The position numbers and the translations under genes were made by a program. From Enoplolaimus lenunculus (lineage: Eukaryota > Nematoda > Enoplea > Enoplida > Thoracostomopsidae), in the NCBI GenBank assembly GCA_030248215.1, contig JASANG010000893.1, positions 62,001 through 126,000 on the forward strand: a DNA stretch of 64,000 bases, written 5' to 3'. The stretch's first letter is position 1. The number at the start of each line of letters is the position of its first letter. A model generated the notes under the pieces. That model saw only the letters and a program-made list of their open reading frames with translations, was not told where the DNA came from and searched no databases. Shown in pieces: positions 11,299 to 23,500 of the stretch.

Positions 11299-12414
11299 AA
11301 TATCGTTTGATGCCAATGTCAGGCGTCTGATGGGCTACTGTTTATTATTTTTGGAACATTGTAGACAGGTTTGGACAAGGCGTATGACTATATCTACTGT
11401 CAAAATATCGAATGTCATTCAATACATGCTGACAACAGCTATGGTTTTCGAATACGATATGTCGTTTATAATCTGGCGAAATGTTGTCCGAGAGAAATGA
11501 GAAGTGGTGGTCCTGGCTGCCCGGGTTTATAACATGAGCCCACATGAATTGGCATAAAAAAATTTCGTTGGTCTTAATATAGTGCAATCTTCGTTTCCGT
11601 TGATCTGCTCACTCCGCTTCCGTTATTTTTACTATCCGTTTACACCCCGATTACACTTTTCCTGCTTCGAAGGTGTATGTGAGCAACAGATAGCAAACTG
11701 TGCACTATATACACTATGAACATTGTGCCTCAGCTACTATATATAAAGAATGTGGCAGTGTGGAGAAAAATGGTACGCCAATTAATTCGATCTGATTACG
11801 CGCAGTGCCCTCTCCCGGGCCCGACGAGCTGCGTAGCATGAGTATATTCACCCGCCGTCCACTCCCGCCCCCCGTCTCCCCCCCGGTTGAAATGTTGTTT
11901 TTGTCTAAAAGAATTACGTGCATAGAAATCAATTTCATTGGTAAACTACTAGTATTGAAAATTTTTGAAGGAGGCTGCACATTATAAATTTGGCTCATCA
12001 TCGCTAGGCTGCAAGTCCAATTTTAGTAGACCTTAAAAAAATTTGTACAATCGTTGTTAAATTAAAAATGTTGCAAATAGGTAAACATTTCGTTTAATGC
12101 CTTTTAGAGTAGAAATACACGAGTATACGCCTAAGCAAAATATAAGCGTAGCCTAAACCTAGGCCTAAAGCAACTATGTTGGCAGTTTTTATTACTTCCA
12201 CCCACTCAACTGAAATATTAGGCGGCCTTTCAGTTATTTTTATATATAATACTCGCAGTCAATACAAAAGTGGTTAAGTAACGTTTTACTTCAAATTTAT
12301 CTGGACCTTCATTGAAACGGTACATTTAAGAAATGCATCAATTTGTTCATCCAAGTGACACATTTCACTTCAACGTATTTCGAATGTCGCCAAAGCAAGT
12401 AATGGTTTGTTTAT

Positions 12415-12758
12415 CAGGGTGTACCGGATATCCGTTTCCGGTAAAAATCGGTGTCCGTTTCGTTTCCGTTATTAGCGGAAATTGTTATTTTTTCGTTCGA
12501 AATTAATTAAAAATCGCGCACAAACTCGCAATTATTCTTTAGAGATGTGCTACACTATCCAAAGCCTTAAAAATTTCGATGTGTCCGACATTTTTTCTTT
12601 AATATTTTTGAAAAACATGTGAATATATGCGCGCCTCAATTACGTTGGCATAAAATAAAACATTTTTGAAACATTTCTACTTTTAAATATCCGTTGTTCG
12701 TTTCCGTTATTTTGATCCCTATCCATTTCCGTTATTCTTAATATTCGTTTACACCTTG
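12415..12758 (+). mobile_element. MITE family D (CCGTTT hexamers), copy 1
   Basis: Begins CAGGGTGTACCGGATATCCG and ends CGTTTACACCTTG. TCCGTTTCCG-type hexamers fill both ends. Flanks TTTGTTTA and TTTGTTTT look like a slightly decayed 8-bp target duplication. An orphan right end of the same family lies at about 11590-11665. Confidence 0.75.
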
Positions 12759-13261
12759 TTTGTTTTAGTATACGCGTGCAATATATAGTTTAACATATTA
12801 TGGTTACTGTTGAAAATTTGGCATATTGCGTTAAACAAATCCAGTGCACGAGTTAATTTCGAACTGGTAGACGTGCACTGGAACGCAGCAATGGCATCAG
12901 TTTTAATTTGTCAGTGAATGAAATTTAAACATTTAAATTTGTTGAGTTCCATTAAGCGCAAATAAATTTGTGAAGTTTTGCTTTTTTCTTAAATATAATG
13001 TAACTTTCCACACTGCCAACATTCTTTTATTGCGGCTGGCGCATTTTTAGCAATCAATACAATTATGTGTATGTAGTGCAAAATCTTCACAAGACGTGAG
13101 TACTTTCCGGGCTCAAGCGTTAATCTCATATAGCTCAGTGTTGATGATAAACGTATCCCAATCACTAGTTAGATCTGCATTCGGATTTTTATTGTAACTA
13201 TAGGTTGTTTGCTATAATGAAAAATGTTCACAAAGCAAAGGGCTAGATTTAATAACGATGT

Positions 13262-13519
13262 ATGAAACTGTCGGAATATCCGCGCTGGTGCATATGGTGG
13301 TACTTGGCCTCCCAACAAGTTTACTTCAGTAAATTTCTGTGCCGGAAACGAACGTTCGGTTATAACCTACAATCGAATCCACTAAAACTTGCATATTCAT
13401 GTGATCACAGAGAGGAGTGGGCATCTTATTTTATTTACATAGACAGTATAAACGATTCAACGGGATATTCATTCATATTACTGGGACATGAACACTGTCA
13501 TACTTCGAGCGTTGCAGGT
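13262..13519 (+). CDS. Unassigned ORF, possible exon
   Basis: An open frame of about 85 codons ending at GCAG followed by GTTAGT, a fair splice donor. The translation (YPRWCIWWYLASQQ, GHEHCHTSSVAG) was not recognised. It leaves phase 1 and does not fit the phase-0 start of the next THADA exon, so I do not attach it to THADA. Confidence 0.2.
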
Positions 13520-13804
13520 TAGTTAGTTGTGTAGCAAGTACATTAAGTTATGTTCTAACTAACGAGTCAGAATGTCGTGAATACGGCAGCGCAATTTTTG
13601 GTGCCAAGCAAAACATGATATAAAAAGTTATATTTTTGAATTAATAAAATTTTCTGTGAAAGAATTTACTAAAATGTGTTACGTTTGCAAATTATTTACC
13701 GCGAACTTGTCTATGTATGCAATCTTTATATGCTAAGGAATCTTTGTAACAATGCATTTGGACAGACCAATATTAGCGATTTTAAAGTCAACCTTTCTTT
13801 GGTC

Positions 13805-14412
13805 TTTTCAGTTATCCCTATAGCCGGCGTTTGCCTAAAAATGGTAGGAACTCACCAATTTTTGAATACCTATTCGACCTTCCCATGATCTCATGGATAA
13901 TTTCAAATCCTAGTTTAATATTTTTATAAATTCGATTTTTAAAGCCCAAGTCTTCCCCTTAGCACCTAAAAATTTGGTTAAGAAAGTTACACAAAGCTTG
14001 AATTATATATCATTCTACGTAGCTTGCAGAGCTGAGTCAAATGGTGTTAGGATTTCCTAAATCCACCAGCTGGTACTCAGCTATGATCAAATAACTGATT
14101 TTATGCCGCCCTAAATGCCTGAGAGCGCGCCCAGTTAGTTATTTGGCCATTGCTCAGTAACCAGTAATCGAATTGCGGAAAATCTAAAACCATTCGACTT
14201 CGAGCAATATAGAATTTATCTAAGTTTTTGACAAAAAATATTCTTGGGTCAAAAGATAGATCTTTGGTCTTTAAAAAATTGAATGCTTATAAAGGTCAAA
14301 CTTGGGTGTGAAATAATTAGGTGAGATATGTGAAGCGTGAATATCCAAAATGTTGAAGTTCCGACCATTTTTGGGTAAACACCAGCTGGGGGATAACTTT
14401 TTCAATCACGCT
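13805..14412 (+). mobile_element. Fold-back element family F, copy 1 (diverged)
   Basis: The outer ends are inverted copies (TTTTCAGTTATCCCTATAGC on the left, AGCTGGGGGATAACTTTTTC on the right), with a GATTTT-AAGCTTG arm and a shared centre (CTTGCAGAGCTGAGTC). The arrangement matches the better-preserved element at 25885-26496. Confidence 0.7.
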
Positions 14413-14540
14413 CTTTAAATCTTATGGCATTAGTGCTTCGCGAAATACTGCCACTAAACGCATATATTAAAATATTTAAAAGTTGAAATGTAAAAGCCTC
14501 CAGTTCTTAGCATCACTGTTGTTACAATTCTCATTTTTAG

Positions 14541-17500
14541 GACTGTCGGAGGTTGCTTTTTGACGAAACCAAAATTTCTTCATGTAGTGTCACTTCGTTG
14601 GTGCCGCTATGCTGCGAAATTATACAATCGAAGGTGTGTTATGCCTGATATTTGTTGTGTTAAACTTAATTTAATTATTTATATATAGTTAGCTGCAACT
14701 TATATTGTTTAACTGTACAATCATTCACTGACTGGGTCTCGAAAACTTTACTTAAATTGTACATACTTTAAGTAGCGGGTTTAGGCAAATAGATGCTAAA
14801 TTTTGGAAACAACAAAAAACAGTTTTGAGAAAGGATGGTTTGCAATAACTCAAAATTATAATCAATGCATAAGTTAATGAACAATGTAATCTATGCCGCT
14901 GCAATTACGATTAGCGACTTACGTATTTAATTATATACGCACTTGCGCATTGTTCGCATATAAAATAGAAGAATCGGTTTAGTATTTTGATAGAAGATTT
15001 GTATGAATATATGTTTTTACGTAGATACAACGCTATTGTGCAATATGTGACTATTCTTTTTGCAAGTTAGCTTCCGCTATTTGAAAACGTTAAATGGCTC
15101 GCTTTTGATAGGCTGGTACTTTGAGTCACGTTTTGGCGTGTGATAAAAGCAAACTAACACATGGAATTTATATTGCTTGACTGGTTTTTCGCTTGCGTTT
15201 GAACATTAATCTGTATTTTCATGACCGACTATTTTGCTGATTGTTTTAGAGTGTTTCGTCGGAATGCAAGTTTCTTGCTAGCCACATTCTATGGAAATCG
15301 GTGACAGCACTTAACTTGATTGTTATTGAGCAACTTGTCGATACTCAGAATCCAGTACAATCGATTCTTGATTGTATTTCTTCATTAATTATATCGATAT
15401 CCAATGATGTATGTTGTCACGCAACAAGTTCCCATAACACAACCACTGGGAACCGTTTGCAATTTGTTGACGGAAAACTTGCCAACTGTATGGATGGTGC
15501 CGATGGTGTTTTTAGCCGCTTTAACCCCACAAACAAGCTTTCGGATGTTGACACGACTACTTATTTAGTTTCAGGGTTTGTGTCGGAAGTATTAGGGCGA
15601 AGATTGTTGTCTGGCAATTCTAATTATTTGGAACACGACCTAAATGCTTATCTGTTCGCAGTAACATTAACAGCTGAAGTTGGCGAAATGTGTATTTTGT
15701 ATCAACCACATGATGTATTTGTGCCTATGACGTGTTTAACAAAATGCTTGGAGATGTTGGCGTTGATTGATAGGAATAGCTGTTTGCTGAAACAAATGGA
15801 TTCTTCCAATGAATTGAAGATGACTAGACGATATCGAACTCTAGTAACCCCAAATATTGTAAGGGTGGCAGAGGTGTGGTGGGATTCGTTCTATCCGCGT
15901 GTAATGGACTTGGCCGTGGTTGCCTTTCGAACTTTTTTGGCAGCGAATAGCAATCTGTTGTTCCCAGATCAAAGTGCTGATATTTTGAATATGTTGTACG
16001 AGAGATACAGTCAAAAACAAGGATGGTTTATTCGTGGAAGATTTCGCGTGTTAGGTCCTATAATACAGCAGTTCAGCGAGCGACGGGTGAGCGTCTAAGG
16101 CGGTCTGTGTCTGACACACTCTGCTTCCGCATACGAGGGATGTTTTCTAGCCGTATAACGAAAAATTATATAGCATTTCAGCAATTTTACGTTGATTTTC
16201 AATATTTTTATGAAATTAATCTGTCTTCTCCTAGTTTTTTTCCTTTATTCAGCACAGTTTTAAACTGAACTTTGCAAACGGCAGACAGAAAAATTCTCTG
16301 AACGATTAAAATTTTAAATGTTCTATGTGCCGAAATATTATGCCGTAATTTTAGACCCATATAGATTGGTATATAAATTGTTTCTAGATTTGTACGTATT
16401 TGTACGTCAAAAATTAGCTAAAATTAATAAATATATATTGCAGACGCTATCTCATAAATGACCCTTGTATTGATTAAATTTTACATTTCTGGCTAGTATA
16501 TTTAAGCGTCAATACTCCTATTTTTGCTTAATGCAATTTCATATCCGCTAATAGCTTTATATGTGTTCAGTGTACCTTTTAGCTGGTTTGTGTTGACTCG
16601 AAATTGCGTGATATGGTCTTCGCAGGAATGTCTCACAACCATTTGTCAAGTGGTTCTGCAGTACTGCTCAAGGCCATCATGACTAGGTTAAGTTAATGTT
16701 AACGCTTTGTGTTCGAGTCCACGAACGTACATATATATGCAGTTTGGTTTGGAGTTACACCGGGGCTAAGGTTGAGACCAGGGTTGGTTTTTTCCGGAAA
16801 AATTGAATCGACCGGAAAAACAGAAAAATAATGTAAAAATTGAAAATCATGTACTAATGCTTCTGCAAGCGCAAAAACGTTGATGGATGATTTGTCTATT
16901 GAAAAATGACATTAGAAGAATCAAATTACTATTTTATTAAGTATTAACATTTGATAACACATGTTGATAAACATACTGTACACACTACTACAGAACTGTC
17001 AAATACCTAAAAAGGTGCATATGCCACATAAAGGTTGCCACAAAATTGTGGGGTTCAGTCTGGCAAAAGTTCTGCAAACAGGATTTATAGTTTTAGTGAT
17101 ATATGATACCTGAAATTACTCAGAAGGTAGGTTCCGAACTAAATGCTGTATATATCTGCAATAAATGTAGCATCAAAGTGAAACAGAGAAATGTCAAATA
17201 GATAAAGCAATCACTTCAAGAGAAAAATTTCAAATAGATATAGCAATCACTTTAAAATGAAAGAACTATAAAGTAGCAGGGATGTAACTGGATTTCAGGT
17301 TTGATTAGTAAATCATTTGTATAGCACACCTTTTAGTACCATAGGACTGCTGGGGCTATAGGAGACACAACTCTACTCTCCCTGCGTCCGCCCCAGAGGA
17401 GCCTCCGTATTTTTAGTAAAGTGCCGTTAAATTTAGAATCTGTAAACATCTGTTTCCCTGGTCTTTCCAGAAGTTTAAGATTGGTATGTATAAACCTATT

Positions 17501-20500
17501 TCTTCTACTGGCGGATTCAAAGGGGAACTAAGATTTTGTATTTAAATGTTTTAAATCAAACGTTGAGTCAAACCAAAGTATGCCACTTGATATGCTAAAC
17601 GTAAAAAGGAACATAATTACATGTTTTATGAAGTTTTTTGTATGATTGAAACACCAGATTCTTCAACTCTTCAAGACGCATCAAGTCAAGCAAAGATTAT
17701 ATTAAAATATTTAAGTGCCAGTTAGCCTCGGCAAGTCAAGCGTTGGCCCTGGACCTGAGGCCAGACGCAAGGGCATTTCTAGTTGGGATTAACTAGAAAC
17801 TGATTTCTGTAGGAATAGCCACTGTTGTGCTGTTTGTAATTTTGTGCAGTATGTAATTAAATCCATTTTGTAAGTTTTAAATGCGACAAGTTAATATAGT
17901 TTCGGTTCGGGTTTAGTCGATCTCAATGTATAAGTAATTGTGAGGTTTGGGTTAAAAATTGAGATATGGAACGACAATAATGTTTTGTTTTGTGTAATTC
18001 CTTTTAGAGTGTCAGATTTGCCAAACAGTTACAGTCTTTATGAAGAATGGGCTCGCACGCTGGCTTATTACCTATCGAGTTCAATCAAGTATGTATATAT
18101 TGCATATATATAACGTTAACATTGATTTCACAATATATATTTTACATCTGGTTCAAAGTACACATAAAATTATGCGTTATTTTTACTATAAAGCCTAAAA
18201 CGTCTGTGATAGACTTAGTATTGCCAAAAGCGAGCATCCGTATCCGGCGGCTTGTTTTCCCGAATGATTTGTAACGGCTATGTAAAATTGAATATAGATT
18301 GAACATTTTGCTGGGATAACGTATTGTAGTATTAAGAGAAAAAGGTCAGAGTTTTTCAGTTTCCACGCAGAAGCGTAAATTAAAAAAACAAAACGAAGAG
18401 AACGCTGTTATACATTGTTGTTCAGATCTCCAACAGTGGTCAACATTCGTCGTCACTTATTGCCCGTATTCTATCGACTTGTTCCACGATCGTGTGAACT
18501 GTTATTCACTGCGTTACTCCAATACAAAATAGATCAGCAAAAGACTGAAAAGATCAAAGGTGTCTGCCGCGATTTAATTACTCCACATCCTAGTTCAGTG
18601 TGCATATATTCTGTAGCCGAAAGTTCTTATAGTGATAGTAGTGTTATAAACATACCGAAGACAGAAGCTTTTGATATATTGGCAAATTTGCATGCAACAA
18701 TGATAATCGCTTGCGAAGCAATTACAACTCGTGTTTCGAGGTTTGACGCTGTTTTGGCTCAAGCTCAAGATTGCCTTGCGTCAATATCAACTGAACTAAG
18801 GATTGAAGCGTTTAGTGTTGTATGTGCTCAAATTTGCTCTGATTTATCGTTGTCATCTGTTTGTTGCCAGCTTAAACAATGTGAAACCGTGAACAGTTGT
18901 TTAATATTGGAGGATGTTGCTAAACAACGGTTACTTTTAATAAGTCAGTTTTTTCAAAGAAACGTTTCAATCGATGATCACATTTTTCGTGAGAAATTGG
19001 TTTGCAACCTGGATTCCGTTCTCAAAGCAATTGAGCCGCATGTGGCGAAATTTGCGTCAAAAACATATAGATGGTGGGCTGGAGAATGGATGATTCCGAT
19101 GGTACATCAGTTGGCGAGCAACATTTTTCCGGGTAAAATTGAGTATCGCTATCGGAAATGGGCTGGGCGGTCGCGGTCTCGGCAAGTCTCGGCATTTGTC
19201 TGGTCTTTAGGTTTTTTGAGTCTTGGTAGGTTTCAAATCGAGACATAACTCCAAAAAGCAAGTTTCTACTTTTTTATGGTCAACTTTTATAATAATCATA
19301 TATCTATCTATTGTCTTCGTGGAGTGTCAAGAGAAAAATGAAATTTTGCCCTGTTTTCAGTTTAATTTTATTAGTTAACCAGCAATTCTTAGTAGATATG
19401 GCAAGATTTAACCTGAAAGAGCAATCACCTTCGAAAACGCAGTCAAATCGATTGTTAGAATATGACTTTCTGAACGACATCGATATTAACAGTGTTGGTC
19501 TTGGAAGCGTAGGTCTTGGCCTCGTGTCTCAGTTTTTAACTTTGACCGCCCGTGACTGGGCGCTATACACGTCTTGCTGCTTCGTCCACATAGGGATCGA
19601 CCGGATCCGAGATCCGGGCCGGATCTCTGCAATTTTTAAGATCCGGATCCGGATCCGGTAAAATAAACTACCGGATCTCCGGATCCGAAATTTGATATGC
19701 AAACAAAGACATACCAAATGTGGTGTATGTATTTCAACTATGCGTACCTAATGTAATAAGCACTGTGTGAGCATTAATGCTTTGTTGGAATGTCAGGTTA
19801 ATGACATCCAGTGGAGACCAGTGTTGTTGCGGAAGAAGAACATAAAAATTTTAAAGACTTCTTTTTTAGTTGCTGTAAGTTTTGTTGACTAATTTTGCGA
19901 AACAATCAGTTGAACTATTTGTATTTTATATACGTTAAGTATTGAAAAATTATCCAGCTAGTAAGATCCGGATCTGGGCCGGATCTGAATTTTAAGATCC
20001 GGCTTCGGATCCGGTTAGTGCAAAATTTTGGATCCGGTCGTTCCCTACGTCCACAAGTTGAAAAATAATTCATATACGATGCCGCACAGTGCCCGACGAC
20101 TCCAGGCCCCAGTTAGTATTAAAATACTCAATATGCATAGCGCTGTTCTAAGTTTATTGCGTTGTAACAAAAACAAGCCTGTAATGATTTAGTGCATACC
20201 AATAAAAAATTGCGTGATGCTAGAACTAGGGATATACAAACATTACAATGTAGTACATACTGTTCTGTTATTATCTGGGAGTAACCGGATATCTGTTTCC
20301 GTTTTCGTTTCCGGTAAAATCGGTGTCCGTTTTCGTTTCCGTTTTCGTTTTAGAAATAACGGAAATTCTGTAATTTTTACTTCCAAAATTACTATGTCTG
20401 GCAATTTTTCATTACAGATATGTTGCATGTTCGAAAGTGAAATAAAAATTACGAAATTCATTTAAAATCTTGAAAATTTCGCTGCATCCGCTACTATGTG

Positions 20501-23500
20501 TTTAAAATTGTAGAAAGCCTGGTGAACATTTGCACGTCTCTATTGCGTTGGCAGAAAAATAAAACATCTTTGAAATTTTATCTCAATATCCGTTTTCCGT
20601 TTCCGTTATTTTGGTCACAATCTGTTTCGGCTTCCGTTATTTTTACCAGCCGTTTACTCATTGTTCACGCATTTTACATTAGATACCTTCTTCATTTTTT
20701 AAATCAAGATCAACTTTTGTTCCTGCTGATATTTCAAATTTCAAATATTTATGTTCCTATAAACCGCTAATGGTATCTTTCAAAGTCAACTTATCATTAT
20801 AAACTTTATCGTACTGTGCGAATGCAAATTATATTTAGAATTTGTTATTCGAATTTTAGGAGCGAATTTTCAAAGAATATCAACTACTTTGCGGCTATTG
20901 ATAGTGTTGTGGCCGCGGTTAACTGAATGGATACTCAAGCGCAGAACCGAGTTCCAAGTGAAATGTGAAAGTTTATGTCTAAACCTACACAAACTGCTAA
21001 TTCGATACGTTTTTTATTCTAGTCATGAGGTAAAAATATTGAATGGATGGCATGGCCAATGTTACTTTAAGGGGCGTAACAGTATATTAAGCATATATTG
21101 CTAAGCCTAAGCCTAAGCCTAAGTGTTGCAAAAATGTTTTCCTAAGCCTAAGAGTAAACCTAAGCGTGAACTAAAAAATGTAATCTACAATCTAAATCTA
21201 CTCTTTTATGGACCCACCAGAAACCTGAACGCCTCTTAAAGTAACATGGCCCGTTGCATGGATTATAGTGTAAAATTTAGCGAATATGTTTAAGGCAATC
21301 AATCAGTATTGGCAATAGTCGATTATAAGAAGTGTGCGCAACGTGCTATAGAGTATATAGAATGTATCAGTGTTGTCTGCTGAAAATTTTGATATATAAA
21401 ACGATTAAGCCTAAAATATAACGCGCATCGGCAGGGTGCAACCGGAATTACAATTTACCGGAACCGGAACCGGAATTTGAAAATTTTACCGGAACCGGAA
21501 AGTGAAAAATGCATTTCACCAAAAATTTCATTTTAATCGTATTTTTTGCTCTATTATTTGTGAAACAACCTTAGTCGAACATAGGTATTTATTTTATTTG
21601 TTGTATTTTAGATTTTCGTCGTCGACTGAAGTGAAATCCACCATCATTGGCTTATATTTGGAGTATAAGTGGCTTTCAAAAGAGATTCTTAAAAATTAGC
21701 AAAGTTAAGAAAACGGCCAAATTATAACACCGGAATTTTTAAATCCGGTAAAAATTTACCGGAACCGGAACCGGAAGGTGAAAAAATGCCGGAACCGGAA
21801 TTCCGGTTGCACCCTGCGCATCGGGTATATTTTTTTCTGCACAGAATGTACCCGGTTACATAATCTTGTTAAAGACTATCATGCATTCTTGGTATTGGCT
21901 GTATTGGTTCGCGGTTATGCCGTTAACTAATATAATAATGCATACACAGAAAACGTCTCATTCCGCCTTGCGTGTCTTGGAATCCGCAACCAAAGTGTTT
22001 AGTCTGTAAGGTTATACGTTTGCACCCGTTAATCAGTTTTTTTTCAAAATTATATCAGACGTGGTTTTTTTACCATACAGGCACGTTGATTTATCATAAT
22101 TAAACCAAAACTACATTTTATCGGTGTTTATATCAGAACAGCAGTTAGATTTGTACGTTCCGTTCAGAACTAGTACAGCTAGCGACGGTCGCTCAACGCT
22201 TTTGTCCAGAAGAATTTTGGCTCCTTTTTGGTTTATACTTATTTAAGTTATGTGAATTCCCCAAATGCCGATCGTAAAATAGTTTTAACCCCCATGGCAG
22301 TTTGAACTAGATTTAGAGTAATCTGAGTTGTGATACTAGTCTACGTTCGCATAGAGTACACAATGATTTATGCATTACTACAAAATAACGCTTGAACTTC
22401 AATGAAAATATCTATTTCAGCTTACATCGCTATCGATTAGTCTCATAGATGAAATTGAAAAAGAACATCAATGCTTGTCTGATGAAATCGTATTCGTGGG
22501 ATTATTTGAAAAATGTTTTACTCTCATTCGAAGCCCAAAAGAACTGTGTTGTGTCACTGGCTCAAAAATACTGAAAATGTTGTTGGAAAAGTATCGTTTT
22601 AAAGTTTTGTGCTTTATTCTATTTCTTTTTTTAACCAATTAAACGTAGTAGTGCATAATCAAATCATAAACAGCAATTTTTTGTTATTTCAAAATTTTTT
22701 CATAGTCAGTCGAAGTAGTATCGATGATATGCACTCGAAGTTGTCGGTGCACGACCATATCGAATGACTTTGTTAAATTTAGTGCTACGGTAACAGTTCG
22801 ATGCAACTTATTTGATGATTAAATCCTATCATTGAGTCTTTAAATGTTTGTAACATCACTGGCGCTGTTAAACATCTTTTTGAATCTCTGTAAAGTGCTT
22901 TAGGTTTCACGTTAGCGAAGGCGCCAAGTTGACGTCAATGGATTGTATGTTTATACTGTGGCTCTTGCTTTAATACCTAACCATGTGCTGATGTGTACGA
23001 ACTATTGTCGGGCTAGCGACATTACGCGTAGTCGTCTTGTATAAGTTTCTATTTTTTGAAAAAACTCATAACGCATCCTCATAATTATTCGTAATGTTTA
23101 GGTTTTTCTCGCCGTCAACTCGAAGGTTACATCATAAACTGGTAGTTACTTTTGCGCCGTATGTTGATTTGTCTATTCCGCTGGATTCATTTGACAACTT
23201 CTGCGCGCAGTATGCACTGATTGTTGAACGAGGCATTGATAATATTGAACGTAATTTTATTACTGGTTGTGTTGAAAACCCTGTACATGGTAAGTTATAA
23301 ATTGTATGTATTTGGTAAATTAGCATCTTTTGTCGTTCTCAAACGTAAGCCATAGCTGGAACTATTTGTGCTGATCAAATGTAGTTAGCTTCAGCCATGA
23401 TAGTAGTTCAAAATTAATATATCGTCGATTTTTATGGTTATATAAAGGTGTAAGTAATAATACGTTTCGTGGTGTCGATCTGCTCAATACGCAGTTACGC

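Larger units (their letters stand above)
9766..14540 (+). other. Intergenic region SRRT-THADA, mostly repeats
   Basis: Besides the repeats listed separately there is a pyrimidine-rich GC block (11808-11890) and AT-rich filler. An upstream THADA exon could be hidden here, because the N-terminal 300-400 residues of the protein are not accounted for. Confidence 0.5.

Noticed and set aside
20214-20465. ORFs with RFRFRF, RNRNRN or KRKRKR runs here and at 38186, 42272, 44788, 46500, 47806 and 62595
   Set aside because: These come from translating MITE or array hexamer repeats; none has gene context.
21095-21150. TTAGGC repeats as a sign of a nematode or of a telomere scar
   Set aside because: The repeats sit inside MITEs or the tandem array, and the gene content does not point to nematodes.
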